A DNA stretch of 51,137 nt from an uncultured Prevotellaceae bacterium (lineage in GTDB: Bacteria > Bacteroidota > Bacteroidia > Bacteroidales > Bacteroidaceae): NCBI GenBank assembly GCA_902762325.1, contig CACWNV010000041.1, positions 1-51,137 of the forward strand. The letters run 5' to 3'. Numbering within the stretch: the first letter of the stretch is position 1; the number at the start of each line of letters is the position of its first letter. The translations under genes and the position numbers were made by a program. Positions 25,794-34,246 of the stretch are shown here, piece after piece. Under the pieces are notes generated by a model. It worked only from the letters and a program-made list of their open reading frames with translations, searched no databases and was not told the DNA's origin.

Positions 25794-26219
25794 TTATAAA
25801 TGTCGGATTCTTTGCGACTCGAGGTAGTCGCGCAGAATGATGGTGGCACTGATCTCATCCACCAGAGCCTTGTTTTGCCGTGCTTTCTTGTGCAGTCCGG
25901 CATCAATCATTGTCTGGTGAGCTAAAACCGACGTGAAGCGCTCATCATAATAGATGATGGGAATGTGCGGCATGTTTTTCCGCCAGCGGTTGACAAACTG
26001 CTCGATACGTGCCAGGTTCTCACTGGGAGCCCCATTTGTCTGTAGCGGTTTCCCGATGACAATACGTTCAACGTCTTCATGCTGGACGTATTGGGTCAGG
26101 TATTCAAATAAATTGCATGTAGAAACAGTCGCCAATCCACCCGCAATTAACTGTAGGGGATCGGTGACTGCTATTCCTGTGCGCTTTTTGCCGTAATCTA
26201 AAGAAAGTATACGTGCCAA
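25794..26219 (-). CDS. ruvX: YqgF/RuvX Holliday-junction resolvase-like protein
   Basis: A 141-residue RNase H-fold protein. It has SLDYGKKRTGIAVTD at the start, VIGKPLQTNGAPSE, YYDERFTSVLA and the C-terminal DEISATIIL, the full set of acidic sites (Asp8, Glu93-region, Asp120-region). The family is linked to 16S rRNA maturation and Holliday junction processing. It is contiguous with the SPOR lipoprotein gene (26220), giving a SPOR-ruvX-def-TPR operon. Confidence 0.93.
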   Translation of the reverse strand: MARILSLDYGKKRTGIAVTDPLQLIAGGLATVSTCNLFEYLTQYVQHEDVERIVIGKPLQTNGAPSENLARIEQFVNRWRKNMPHIPIIYYDERFTSVLAHQTMIDAGLHKKARQNKALVDEISATIILRDYLESQRIRHL

Positions 26220-26711
26220 TTATTTATTGTAAAGCAACCAAGCATCGGGATACTGAGAACGGAACTGGTCTCTTGAGCGGACAGCATCAGCTTTGTTGTT
26301 GAATGTGGAAGCAACGACACGGTAGAGATTGCGCTCATTGTTCTTGACAATCTGTGCATCGTAACCTGCAGCTTTCAACTTGTTCTGCAATCCCTGTGCA
26401 TTAGCAGGAAGAGAGAAAGAACCAACGATGACGCTGAATTCTCTTAAACCAGAACCATTTACGAGAGAGACGCTCTCCTGACGTACAGTCACATTGTCGA
26501 GATTATCAACAACTGTTGTCTGTACAGGTGTGGTTTCTACCAATGGAGTGACAACGGGTGTCTCGGTAACATTTGAATTTGTGATAGTAGCCTCTGCCTC
26601 TGCTGCCTTTGCCTTATCATAGGCTTTTCTGTAGGCACTGTCCTTTGATTTACATCCTGTCAATACAAGTGCAGCGCATAGACCTACACACAAAAGGGAA
26701 GATTTCTTCAT
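26220..26711 (-). CDS. SPOR-domain lipoprotein
   Basis: A 163-residue lipoprotein. ATG 26711 gives MKKSSLLCVGLCAALVLTGC with lipobox LTGC; an ATG 15 nt upstream is less likely. A Thr/Val-rich linker (about 35-85) leads to a C-terminal SPOR domain (EFSVIVGSFSLPANAQGLQN ... VVASTFNNKADAVRSRDQF) that binds denuded septal peptidoglycan. A role at the division site is inferred. It heads an operon with ruvX and def. Confidence 0.87.
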   Translation of the reverse strand: MKKSSLLCVGLCAALVLTGCKSKDSAYRKAYDKAKAAEAEATITNSNVTETPVVTPLVETTPVQTTVVDNLDNVTVRQESVSLVNGSGLREFSVIVGSFSLPANAQGLQNKLKAAGYDAQIVKNNERNLYRVVASTFNNKADAVRSRDQFRSQYPDAWLLYNK

Positions 26712-26863
26712 AAAAAAATTATTCATTAAAATTAAACTTAAAATCGTACCAAATATTTTTGTGCGAAATTACAAAATATCTTATAAATAATGACACTTAG
26801 TCCGCATAAAGTTTGTTAAATCAATCTAACAGAACCTTTTTGACAAAAAATAACGGACGTTTT

Positions 26864-26895
26864 GGTTGCTTTATAAAGAACTTTTACTATATTTG
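26864..26895 (+). promoter_or_regulatory. Promoter of the YtxH-holin operon
   Basis: TATATTTG (26888-26895) matches TAnnTTTG and is preceded after 19 bp by GGTTG (26864-26868). The leader to the ATG is about 38 nt. Confidence 0.6.
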
Positions 26896-26938
26896 CCAAT
26901 AGAAAACAATTGTATTAACATTTAACTCATTAATTATT

Positions 26939-27157
26939 ATGAAGACTTTAGGTTATATTGGCGCTTTCCTCGGTGGTGCTATTGCAGGTGCTGCACTTGG
27001 ATTGCTGGTTGCTCCGGAGAAGGGAGCTGAGACTCGTACTCGTATTACAGACGCTGTTGATGATTTCTGCAAGAAACACAATATTAAGTTGTCTCGTAAG
27101 GAAGTTGACGACTTGGTGGATGACATCAAGGAGGCTGCTGCAGAAATAGTCGATTAA
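26939..27157 (+). CDS. YtxH-domain small membrane protein
   Basis: A 72-residue protein with one Gly/Ala-rich transmembrane helix (IGAFLGGAIAGAALGLLVAP, residues 6-25), the APEKGAETR motif typical of YtxH, and a charged amphipathic tail. The family is stress-related in Gram-positives and of unknown role in Bacteroidota. It is 7 nt upstream of a holin-X type gene, a frequent pairing. Confidence 0.85.
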   Translation: MKTLGYIGAFLGGAIAGAALGLLVAPEKGAETRTRITDAVDDFCKKHNIKLSRKEVDDLVDDIKEAAAEIVD

Positions 27158-27164
27158 GTCCGGC

Positions 27165-27515
27165 ATGTTTTCCAACGATCGTAACATAGAGACGATAGGA
27201 CAACTCGCGGAGGTGTTAAGACATTACGTCGGGCTTCAGAAAGAATATCTGAAGCTCGATGTAATTGAGAAGGTCGTGCGGCTGATTACGGTGCTGACGC
27301 TCACGCTGATTTTTGCATTCCTGATCATGCTGATGCTGATTTACCTTTCTTTCGCAGCAGCCTATGCGTTGGTCCCCCATGTTGGCAGTGTGGTGGCATT
27401 CTTGATTATTGCTGCCTTTTATTTTTGTGTACTGGTGGTGTTTTTCCTTTTCAGGAAGCGTTGGATAGAACGCCCTGTCGTGAGATTCCTTGCCGCACTT
27501 TTAATGGATAAATAG
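27165..27515 (+). CDS. Phage holin family (Holin-X/DUF1469-like) membrane protein
   Basis: A 116-residue protein with an amphipathic N-terminus (about 1-40) and two hydrophobic helices (about 42-67 and 74-97, separated by VPHVG) and a basic C-terminus. The layout is that of the putative holin superfamily III proteins encoded in Bacteroidota chromosomes next to YtxH. Despite its name it is not evidence of a prophage. Co-transcribed with its neighbours. Confidence 0.82.
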   Translation: MFSNDRNIETIGQLAEVLRHYVGLQKEYLKLDVIEKVVRLITVLTLTLIFAFLIMLMLIYLSFAAAYALVPHVGSVVAFLIIAAFYFCVLVVFFLFRKRWIERPVVRFLAALLMDK

Positions 27516-27517
27516 TG

Positions 27518-27775
27518 ATGAAAGAGACTCTTCCCTCTTCCTATAAATCTCTGGAGGCTATTCAGACGCGGAAAGATGCTTTGCTGAAGGACATTCGCAA
27601 AGACGATCAGCAGTTGCGTCTGCTATGGGGTAATTTGTTTCATAAGCCGACAATGTTGGTTTCGGCTTCTCCTTCAAAGCGCATCAGCGGACTGATGAGT
27701 GCAGGTGCTGGGGTATTGGACGGTGCCATACTTGCCTGGAAACTGTACAGGAAGTTCAAAAAGAAGAAAAAGTAA
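27518..27775 (+). CDS. Small basic protein, third gene of the YtxH-holin operon
   Basis: An 85-residue protein, Lys-rich at the end (KFKKKKK), with a central stretch ISGLMSAGAGVLDGAILAWK that may be membrane-associated. The ATG 27518 follows the holin-X stop by 2 nt; a GTG at 27515 is less likely. Function unknown, but this three-gene set is recurrent in Bacteroidales. Its last 20 nt overlap the convergent MBL gene. Confidence 0.72.
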   Translation: MKETLPSSYKSLEAIQTRKDALLKDIRKDDQQLRLLWGNLFHKPTMLVSASPSKRISGLMSAGAGVLDGAILAWKLYRKFKKKKK

Positions 27776-28529
27776 GCTTCAGTCCGTCATAGGCAAATTG
27801 TATTCCTTCGGGAAGGCGTTTATTGGCGTCTTCATGAAAGCCTATGAGATGTGTCAGATGTGTCAAGTAAGTTTGTCTGGCATTGATTCTTCGGGCAAAA
27901 CGAATGGCATCATCAACCAACATGTGTGAATGGTGTTCCTTTTTCCATCGCAGCGCATTTACAATCAAGGTGTCCACTCCTTTTAAATAATCATATTCTT
28001 CTTCATCGATAGACTTCATGTCGGTGATGTAGGCAATGCTGCCGAAGCGGTAACCAAGGATAGGCAGTTTTCCGTGCATTACGCGAATGGGCATTACGGG
28101 TATTTCGCCGATGGTGAACTCCTGATGCTCTTGTATCTCATGGAGCTTGAGCAATGGAACGCCTGGATACAGATGATCGGTGAAGCAGTAGGGCATGGTC
28201 TGATGCAGCGACGAAACGGAAATCGTGTCGGCATAGATGTTGATGTCGCCGAAAACCGAGAAAGGTCTCAGGTCGTCAATTCCCGCTACATGATCATAAT
28301 GGCTGTGGGTAAGAAGCACTCCGTCAAGCTTCTTGAACGGAAAGGGCATCAGCTGCATCCGGATGTCCGGTCCGCAGTCGATCAGTAGGCGTGTCTTTTC
28401 TGTCTCTAACAAAGCAGCACTCCGATAGCGTTTGTCCAGCGGGTTTGTGCTACGGCATACCTCACAGTCGCAGCCCAGTGAAGGGACGCCTCCTGAAGTC
28501 CCGCTTCCAAGTATTGTGAATGTTATCAT
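27756..28529 (-). CDS. MBL-fold metallo-hydrolase (PhnP-like)
   Basis: A 257-residue metallo-beta-lactamase fold protein. GSGTSGGVPSLGCDCEVC at the N-terminus and the metal motif THSHYDHVAGIDDLRP (HxHxDH) are clear; later ligands include YITDMKSI and the final THLTHLIGFHED. Close relatives are PhnP-like phosphodiesterases. It is the last gene of the lipoprotein-murB-MBL operon; the substrate is unknown. Confidence 0.88.
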   Translation of the reverse strand: MITFTILGSGTSGGVPSLGCDCEVCRSTNPLDKRYRSAALLETEKTRLLIDCGPDIRMQLMPFPFKKLDGVLLTHSHYDHVAGIDDLRPFSVFGDINIYADTISVSSLHQTMPYCFTDHLYPGVPLLKLHEIQEHQEFTIGEIPVMPIRVMHGKLPILGYRFGSIAYITDMKSIDEEEYDYLKGVDTLIVNALRWKKEHHSHMLVDDAIRFARRINARQTYLTHLTHLIGFHEDANKRLPEGIQFAYDGLKLTFSSF

Positions 28530-28531
28530 AT

Positions 28532-29551
28532 CTATCGGATGTTGACTTCGGGATGAATCTCTATGCCAAATTTATCGAATACATCTTTCTTTATTGTCTC
28601 ACAAAGGTGAATGATGTCTTCGCCCTTTGCTCCGCCACGATTGACAAGGACGAGTGCCTGCTTGTCGTGTACACCTGCTCTGCCAAGTGACTTTCCTTTC
28701 CATCCGCACTGGTCAATCATCCATCCGGCTGGAATTTTCTCGTGTTCATCGTCAACAGGATAGTGGGGCATCGATGGGTACTGGCGGGCTAACTCTAAGT
28801 ATTTATCTTTGCCGACAATAGGATTCATGAAGAAACTGCCGGCGTTTCCTTCCACTTCAGGGTCAGGTAGTTTATTCCGTCGGATGTCGATGATTGCTTG
28901 GCGGAGTTGCCATGCTGTCGGATGTTCAATGTTTTGCTCTGATAAAGTCTGTCGGATGTTCCCGTAGTCCAGATGCGCTATAAAATTGGTTGAAAGACGA
29001 TAAGTCACGTAGGTGATGATGTAGCGGTCGCGCCAGTCTTGCTTGAAACGACTTTGCCGATACCCATATTGGCAGTCGGCTGCAGAGAACTCAACGTGTT
29101 TGCCTGTGGCAATCTCAATCGCTTCAATTTGATAGATGAGATCTTTTATTTCAACACCGTATGCCCCGATGTTCTGTACGGCGCTGGCTCCCACCTCTCC
29201 TGGGATGAGTGAGAGGTTCTCAGCTCCGTACCAGCCGTTTGTCACACACAGTTCAACGATGTCGTCCCATGTCTCGCCACTACCGCAACGGAGCAGGATG
29301 ACGGAAGGATCATCTGAAGGCAGGCAGGTCGTTCCCTTGATGGAAGAGTGGATGACCGTTCCGTGGAAATCACCAGTCAGCAGGAGATTGCTTCCTCCAC
29401 CGATAATGAGCAGGGGACAGTCGTCCTTTGTCAGAGACAGAACAATCTTCTGAAGCTCCTCGGCAGACTCAAATTCCAGAAAGCGGTCACATCGGACATC
29501 AATGCCAAATGTGTTATGTTGCAGCAGACTATAGTTCCGATAATCTCTCAT
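28532..29551 (-). CDS. murB: UDP-N-acetylenolpyruvoylglucosamine reductase
   Basis: A 339-residue flavoenzyme of peptidoglycan precursor synthesis. FAD-binding GGGSNLLL, GLIPG-like LSLIPGEVGASAVQNIGAYG, CQYGYRQSRFK and NAGSFFMNPIV are all present, with the C-terminal HPEVNIR. It is of the type I (E. coli-like) class by length and by the YGYR segment. ATG 29551 (MRDYRNYSLLQHNTFGI) is chosen; it overlaps the upstream lipoprotein stop by ATGA. Confidence 0.95.
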   Translation of the reverse strand: MRDYRNYSLLQHNTFGIDVRCDRFLEFESAEELQKIVLSLTKDDCPLLIIGGGSNLLLTGDFHGTVIHSSIKGTTCLPSDDPSVILLRCGSGETWDDIVELCVTNGWYGAENLSLIPGEVGASAVQNIGAYGVEIKDLIYQIEAIEIATGKHVEFSAADCQYGYRQSRFKQDWRDRYIITYVTYRLSTNFIAHLDYGNIRQTLSEQNIEHPTAWQLRQAIIDIRRNKLPDPEVEGNAGSFFMNPIVGKDKYLELARQYPSMPHYPVDDEHEKIPAGWMIDQCGWKGKSLGRAGVHDKQALVLVNRGGAKGEDIIHLCETIKKDVFDKFGIEIHPEVNIR

Positions 29552-30417
29552 GAGTTGAATTTCATCAGTTTCCAATGTTCTCCTTTTTTCTTGAATGTCA
29601 TCTCCGATTCCATTCCGTTGGCGATGCCCCGTATCAGGAAGATGATTTCATCGTTCTCCTTTTCCGTTTCCTCTGTCTCAGGGTTGCCATAAATAATGTT
29701 ATAGATGGTGCCTTCTGGAATGAGAGACGGCTTAAAGGCCGGCCACTGTTCTGGTACCATAGAACCCGTTATCGAGTTAAAGTCATCATCAGGGTCGGGA
29801 GCAGTGAAGGTCACGAAGTCGCTCATGCTCTCAATCTGGAATTCCTCATCTGATGAAAACCGTTGGTAGAACTCAAGGAACGACTTGTTCGAAGACTCTT
29901 TGATGGTGATATTATGGATGGAGGTCAGCATCCACTGACCGCTGAGCCTGTCGAATACATATTGGTTCACGTCTCCTTTCTCAAGGGATATTTTCTCGAT
30001 GACGACATGATTGATGGTCGTGTCTTTGACCACTTCCAACTGTTCGATGTCATTGAACAACAGGGTGTAGTATCCTTGTCGCATGAAGAAATTTTCCATT
30101 TTCCAGTGACCGCGCTCGATTTTCCTGATGACCTTTTTGTCATCGAACACCGGAAGGGGGAAGGCTATGCGGCTTTTCTGCAGTTTCTTGTTGGCGGCGA
30201 AATTGAAAATGAAGTCATCGAACAGCTCGTCAGCTGCTTTCGGCATGGGAATGTCAGACAGGATATCTTCTTCCTCTTCTGCCACAGAGTCTGTTACGGT
30301 GCTGTCGGCAGAAGCCTCCAGATCGTCAGACGGTCGGGTATTCCTACAGCCTGTAGTGGAAAAACTGACAACCCATAATGTTATCAGAATCGTTATTATT
30401 ATCGTGTTTCTTCTCAT
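29548..30417 (-). CDS. DUF4348-like lipoprotein
   Basis: A 289-residue protein. From ATG 30417 it has a lipoprotein signal (MRRNTIIITILITLWVVSFS, then TTGC), an acidic low-complexity linker (about 28-55, EEEEDILSD) and a globular part with alternating beta-rich segments such as GYYTLLFNDIEQLEV and GQWMLTSIHNI. It resembles Bacteroidota DUF4348 proteins of unknown function, but I am not certain of the family number. An ATG at 30444 is an alternative; anything further upstream is not coding-like. It heads the murB operon. Confidence 0.75.
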   Translation of the reverse strand: MRRNTIIITILITLWVVSFSTTGCRNTRPSDDLEASADSTVTDSVAEEEEDILSDIPMPKAADELFDDFIFNFAANKKLQKSRIAFPLPVFDDKKVIRKIERGHWKMENFFMRQGYYTLLFNDIEQLEVVKDTTINHVVIEKISLEKGDVNQYVFDRLSGQWMLTSIHNITIKESSNKSFLEFYQRFSSDEEFQIESMSDFVTFTAPDPDDDFNSITGSMVPEQWPAFKPSLIPEGTIYNIIYGNPETEETEKENDEIIFLIRGIANGMESEMTFKKKGEHWKLMKFNS

Positions 30418-30459
30418 GTCCAATCCTTCGATGAATCTTCTCATGCTTAAAAGTAAGTG

Positions 30460-30518
30460 CAAAATTACAAAAAAAGTAGACACCATGTTATGTGTTATAT
30501 CGTTTTTTTGTATTTTTG
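30460..30518. promoter_or_regulatory. Divergent promoters for the DUF4348-like lipoprotein and coaW
   Basis: TAATTTTG on the minus strand (30460-30467) serves the lipoprotein-murB operon. TATTTTTG on the plus strand (30511-30518) lies 20 nt before the coaW ATG. Both match TAnnTTTG; the -33 boxes are weak. Confidence 0.55.
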
Positions 30519-30537
30519 CACAAAATTTGTTACTACG

Positions 30538-31359
30538 ATGGGATTTATCATTGGTATAGATGTGGGCATCAGTACCACAAAAATAGTTGGAATGGTTGAG
30601 AACGGTGAAATAATGTCGCCTATCCGTATCAAGGCGACCGATCCGATTACATCTCTCTATGGCGCCTTTGGCAAGTATTTGTATGATAACAAAATTCAGT
30701 TGAGTGACGTCAAACAGGTCATGCTGACAGGTGTGGGAAGTGCCTATATCGACAATCCTGTCTATGGCTTGCCGACTAAAAAGGCGCAGGAATTCCTTGC
30801 CGACGGTCTTGGTGCCCGTCATGAATTGAATCTGGATCGCATGATTGTCGTGAGTATGGGAACGGGTACGTCATACGTTCTTTGTGACGGGGATGATATC
30901 CGGCACATCGGTGGACTGGGCATGGGAGGCGGCACACTGGCTGGCCTGTCGCGCATCATGCTGAAGACCGATGACATCCATCAGGTAAGCGAACTTGCGA
31001 AGAAGGGAGATATCTCTAACATTGATGTCCGTATCGGTGACATCAGTGCTCATCCATTACCAGGACTGCCCATGGATGCTACAGCCAGTCTTTTCGGTAA
31101 CGCCACGAGTGATGCCCGCCGTGAAGACATTGCCATAGGATTGATATGGACGGTCTTACAGACCATTGGCAGCGGAGCTGTCCTTTCTGCTCTGGGAAGT
31201 GGCATTAAGGATTTTGTGCTCATTGGTAATCTCACACTTCTGCCTCAGTGCAAGATGGTCTTCCCTTCCATGGAAGACATGTTCGGCGTGAAATTCCATA
31301 TCCCGAAGTACAGTGAGTTCAGCACTGCCATCGGAGCAGCTTTGTGCTATTCGATGTGA
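30538..31359 (+). CDS. coaW: Type II pantothenate kinase
   Basis: A 273-residue ASKHA-fold kinase catalysing the first step of coenzyme A synthesis. Phosphate motif IGIDVGISTTK, VVSMGTGTSYVL, GGLGMGGGTLAGLSRIML and FVLIGNLT are characteristic of type II (eukaryote/Staphylococcus-like) PanK used by Bacteroidota. ATG 30538 lies 20 nt after a promoter box; upstream codons to 30457 precede the start site and are rejected. A 29-nt hairpin follows the gene. Confidence 0.85.
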   Translation: MGFIIGIDVGISTTKIVGMVENGEIMSPIRIKATDPITSLYGAFGKYLYDNKIQLSDVKQVMLTGVGSAYIDNPVYGLPTKKAQEFLADGLGARHELNLDRMIVVSMGTGTSYVLCDGDDIRHIGGLGMGGGTLAGLSRIMLKTDDIHQVSELAKKGDISNIDVRIGDISAHPLPGLPMDATASLFGNATSDARREDIAIGLIWTVLQTIGSGAVLSALGSGIKDFVLIGNLTLLPQCKMVFPSMEDMFGVKFHIPKYSEFSTAIGAALCYSM

Positions 31360-31396
31360 TGCTTCTGCTTCATCGTTGGATGGAGTGAACAAATAA

Positions 31397-31425
31397 GCTG
31401 GAGGGGCTTCTCAGCGGCCTCCAGC
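31397..31425 (+). terminator. Possible coaW terminator
   Basis: GCTGGAGG pairs with CCTCCAGC (8 bp, 13-nt loop), 38 nt after the coaW stop. The downstream tail is only weakly T-rich, so factor-independent termination is uncertain. Confidence 0.5.
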
Positions 31426-31569
31426 ATTCTCGGGTTTATTATGAAAAAACGTTTATCTCAAGTTGACCATTAGGATTTGGGGGTTAACCTATTTTTTAGT
31501 TGAAAACTTTTCTCAAATATTCGGATGATGATTTTCTTGTCCCAAATGCTTTGAAGTTCATTGATAAAA

Positions 31570-31845
31570 TAACGTGAGTTCGACGAAATCTAATAGTCAG
31601 AAAATTTGGAATTCATAAGCATGTTGTTTTGATGTCTAAAACGTATCGTTTACGCTCTCTAAATGCATCATTTGCGAGGCGAAAATAAATACTCTGTTTC
31701 AACGGTGAAGGTAGTGAAGGTAAGTTTTGCAACATTCTTTAGAGAAAGTTAGTATTTCTTCCTTCACTTCCTTCACCACCTCGCTCAGAAGGGCTGTTCT
31801 GACTCCTGCAAACATAATTATAAGTCTTACGTAGAACTCACGTTA
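31570..31845. repeat. MITE-like element with 12-bp terminal inverted repeats
   Basis: TAACGTGAGTTC (31570-31581) and its exact reverse complement (31834-31845); the match extends to 14 of 15 bp inward. The 276 bp between them have no gene but contain an internal near-palindrome. Flanks are A/T rich, so a target duplication cannot be read. Inference: a non-autonomous transposon relic. Confidence 0.45.
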
Positions 31846-31853
31846 AAATAAAT

Positions 31854-31884
31854 CCCCGTTAATTGTCATCTCGACAATACGGGG
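31854..31884 (-). terminator. Terminator of the ECF sigma operon
   Basis: CCCCGT-TA-ATTGTC pairs with GACAAT-ACGGGG around a short loop. On the minus strand the stem is followed by ATTTATTTTAA. It lies about 68 nt past the last gene of the operon. Confidence 0.65.
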
Positions 31885-31951
31885 ATGATGAAAGGAACAA
31901 TCCTTCCATTTGTGTAAATTGTCTAATAAACTAAATCTTCTTTAATTGACT

Positions 31952-32878
31952 TTATTTTAATGCTTTGATAGCTAATTCCAGATAGCCTATGTGACTACGC
32001 CCGAGGTCATTATTTCGGTCGCATCGGTTAATCATCATCGTTAAATCATCGCGCATCTTCTGTCGCAAGTCAGAATCAACCATTTTCTTCTCGGCAAGCC
32101 AGGAGCAAAGAGTGTAGATGGACATAGTGATGGTACTGCCAGTAGACGTTGTTGTGTTTCCCTTTAGGAATTCAGTCTTCAGTGCCTCAAAAGCAGTAAG
32201 AGCCTCGGTCTTGTTTCTAATAAAGTTGTAGCTGCCGAATTCTTCTACTTTCTTTAGAAACAAATCATTCAGGGAACTGTTCGCCGATCCAACTTTTGAT
32301 GTTGTGTTGATTTGATTCGTATAGGCATTGATGACCTCGTCAGGGATGCGTGAGTAAGTAACGATGAGCCTGCCGCGAATCTTTCCACTGAGTTGCTGTT
32401 GCTTTGGGTCGTTGTTCCATTCGATGGCATAGGCATATCGGTGGCTTCGAGTATAATCGGCAGGATCAATCAGACAGATGAGTTGCCAACTCTGCATTTC
32501 ATCAATGCCGATATTCACGGCGTTTTTTCTGTCGTTACCTACGAATAGTGCACGTGCATTCGTGGGAACTCCATGTCCTCCGGTGTGGGTAAGGAAGAGA
32601 TATGTATCTTTGTTGGTACGGTCTTTTTCGAAAGCATTGACTACTTCACTGATCAGTTTTCTGTCCTTCTGCTTGATGATGAAGTTGTATGTCTCTGCCT
32701 TGGAAATCAGTGGTAGACTCTTCTTTGTGAAGTCGCGCTCTTCCATGATTGACTTCGTCACATTCACGTTTTTCGCTTTAATGAATTTTTCAAATGCTGA
32801 TTTGATGTTCTCTTGTGCCTTAGCACCAAAAGAGAGCAGACAGATGAACGAGACGAGAAGAAGAATTCTCTGTTTCAT
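31952..32878 (-). CDS. Exported protein, last gene of ECF sigma operon
   Basis: A 308-residue protein with a signal peptide (MKQRILLLVSFICLLSFGAKA, then QENIK). The N-terminal part (25-80), FEKFIKAKNVNVTKSIMEERD, resembles exported Bacteroidota proteins of the DUF5024/DUF4252 kind that accompany ECF sigma factors, but I do not assign a number. The middle has THTGGHGVPTNARALFVGND, which looks caspase-like in wording but lacks a clear His/Cys dyad. ATGA overlap with the upstream gene makes it co-translated. Confidence 0.75.
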   Translation of the reverse strand: MKQRILLLVSFICLLSFGAKAQENIKSAFEKFIKAKNVNVTKSIMEERDFTKKSLPLISKAETYNFIIKQKDRKLISEVVNAFEKDRTNKDTYLFLTHTGGHGVPTNARALFVGNDRKNAVNIGIDEMQSWQLICLIDPADYTRSHRYAYAIEWNNDPKQQQLSGKIRGRLIVTYSRIPDEVINAYTNQINTTSKVGSANSSLNDLFLKKVEEFGSYNFIRNKTEALTAFEALKTEFLKGNTTTSTGSTITMSIYTLCSWLAEKKMVDSDLRQKMRDDLTMMINRCDRNNDLGRSHIGYLELAIKALK

Positions 32879-33621
32879 AATGCTATTGTTTTTTTGTGTT
32901 CGTTATTCGATTCTTGAGGAGTCAGATGCCAGATGTTATTTTGAAGTTTCAGCAATTCATTCTCATATTGAGTCCTTATCTCCGCGATTTTATACTGGGC
33001 AAGTCTTGCTTGATATAACTCTTCTGCAAGGCAGGCTCTCACCAGATCTCTCTTTTGCCTGATTTGTTCAATGAGCTCCTGTTCTTCTGGGGTGAAGAGC
33101 GTGGATGGCAGAGATGGGTTTTCTGCATGAGAAACGGTCTCTTCTATAGGTTCTGCATTTTTTGGGGAGGCATCTGCGATGATGACAGGTGTGTTGTACT
33201 CAATATGTCTGATCGTTTTCCTATGCTTATGTTTACCAGAAGTAGTGCCCGCTTTCATATTGTGATTCTCTATGTTTGATAAGGTGGAAATGATAGAGGA
33301 GGCCTTCATTTCCTGTATGTTCGACATGGTGAGTGATGGTGATACAGTCTGAATAATCGTATTCAACACTTGTCCGGTGCAGTTCTCGAGCGGCAGACTC
33401 CTTTCTGTTGGCCAAAGTGTGCAGGTGATGCCAATGATCAGCAACAGAAGCGCTGCTGCCGAAAGCATCCTGCCATGATTAAACCGTAGCCTATTGAGAA
33501 GAGACGCTTGTGGCTTGTGAACGGCTTTGTCGTAAAGCTGTTCCCTTTGTATGCGGTCCATCACATTCTTTTTAAGTGATGGTGGGGCGGTTGGACGTGT
33601 CTTGGGTTTTAGCTGGTTCAT
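32875..33621 (-). CDS. Single-pass membrane protein, putative anti-sigma partner
   Basis: A 248-residue protein with a basic N-terminus (1-48), one transmembrane helix (about 51-70, MLSAAALLLLIIGITCTLWP) and a periplasmic part ending in a long charged helix (about 180-240, RQKRDLVRACLAEELYQARL). Position between an ECF sigma and an exported protein suggests an anti-sigma or regulatory role, but no zinc-type anti-sigma motif is visible. Start ATG 33621, 24 nt after the sigma gene. Confidence 0.7.
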   Translation of the reverse strand: MNQLKPKTRPTAPPSLKKNVMDRIQREQLYDKAVHKPQASLLNRLRFNHGRMLSAAALLLLIIGITCTLWPTERSLPLENCTGQVLNTIIQTVSPSLTMSNIQEMKASSIISTLSNIENHNMKAGTTSGKHKHRKTIRHIEYNTPVIIADASPKNAEPIEETVSHAENPSLPSTLFTPEEQELIEQIRQKRDLVRACLAEELYQARLAQYKIAEIRTQYENELLKLQNNIWHLTPQESNNEHKKTIAL

Positions 33622-33645
33622 TGTTTTTCCTCCTTTTTTTGATGT

Positions 33646-34155
33646 TTATTGAACATCTTCGTTTTCAAAATCGAGATATTTGAAATGAGTTCTTAGCTTG
33701 CTGATAGCATAGCGGAAACGGCTCTTAATGGTATTTGGCGAGAGTCCGAGAATAGCAGCAATGTCAACAAATGAGAGATCGTCTGCAAAGTGCATTCTGA
33801 CTATAGTAGCCTGATTGTCGGGTAGGATGCTCAGCATTTCCTCGATGCGCAGGTATTCCCGCATGTTTTCATCTGCATCGGTGATGTGATGTGCCTGAGT
33901 CAGCGGGACAACGGGATGGCGTTGCTGTTGTCTTCGGTGATTCATACAACCATAGTAAACCGATTTGAACAGGAATTGACGCAATCCGACTTTGTCAATG
34001 CTTCGGGGCTTCGCATAGAGATTGAAGAATACATCCTGGACAATATCCTGAGCAACATTGTAGTCGCCTGTCTGGTAGAAGGCAAACGCAAAGAGACGAT
34101 CTTGGTATTCATCTATTATACATTCCAGTTGTCGGATATCTGCTGTTGATGCCAC
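33646..34155 (-). CDS. ECF-family RNA polymerase sigma factor
   Basis: A 169-residue sigma-70 of the extracytoplasmic-function class. Region 2 (YQDRLFAFAFYQTGDYNVAQ, DIVQDVFFNLY) and region 4 with its helix-turn-helix (FVDIAAILGLSPNTIKSRFR) are intact. It probably controls an envelope or export response together with the two downstream genes. No autoregulated promoter could be recognised because the consensus is unknown. Confidence 0.9.
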   Translation of the reverse strand: MASTADIRQLECIIDEYQDRLFAFAFYQTGDYNVAQDIVQDVFFNLYAKPRSIDKVGLRQFLFKSVYYGCMNHRRQQQRHPVVPLTQAHHITDADENMREYLRIEEMLSILPDNQATIVRMHFADDLSFVDIAAILGLSPNTIKSRFRYAISKLRTHFKYLDFENEDVQ

Positions 34156-34246
34156 TCTTCAGTTGATTTGTTGTTCTTTTACCTTATTACACCGAAAAGG
34201 ACAAATCGGTTTAAAATAAACGGTTAAAAAGATTTAAGAGACGGAT

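Larger units (their letters stand above)
31360..31951. other. 592-bp gene-free region with MITE-like element and hairpins
   Basis: No coding frame is convincing. It holds a GC stem at 31397-31425 after coaW, a terminal inverted repeat pair at 31570-31581 and 31834-31845 bounding 276 bp, an internal inverted repeat at 31704-31724 / 31758-31777, and a terminator-like stem at 31854-31884. Confidence 0.6.

Noticed and set aside
27165-27515. Holin-family gene as a sign of a prophage.
   Set aside because: It sits in a YtxH operon among housekeeping genes with no phage structural or lysis genes nearby; such holin-X proteins are normal chromosomal genes in Bacteroidota.
31952-32878. Caspase-like (metacaspase) peptidase because of a GGHG segment.
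   Set aside because: No catalytic Cys in a DxCxSG-type context follows and the surrounding segments do not match the caspase fold.
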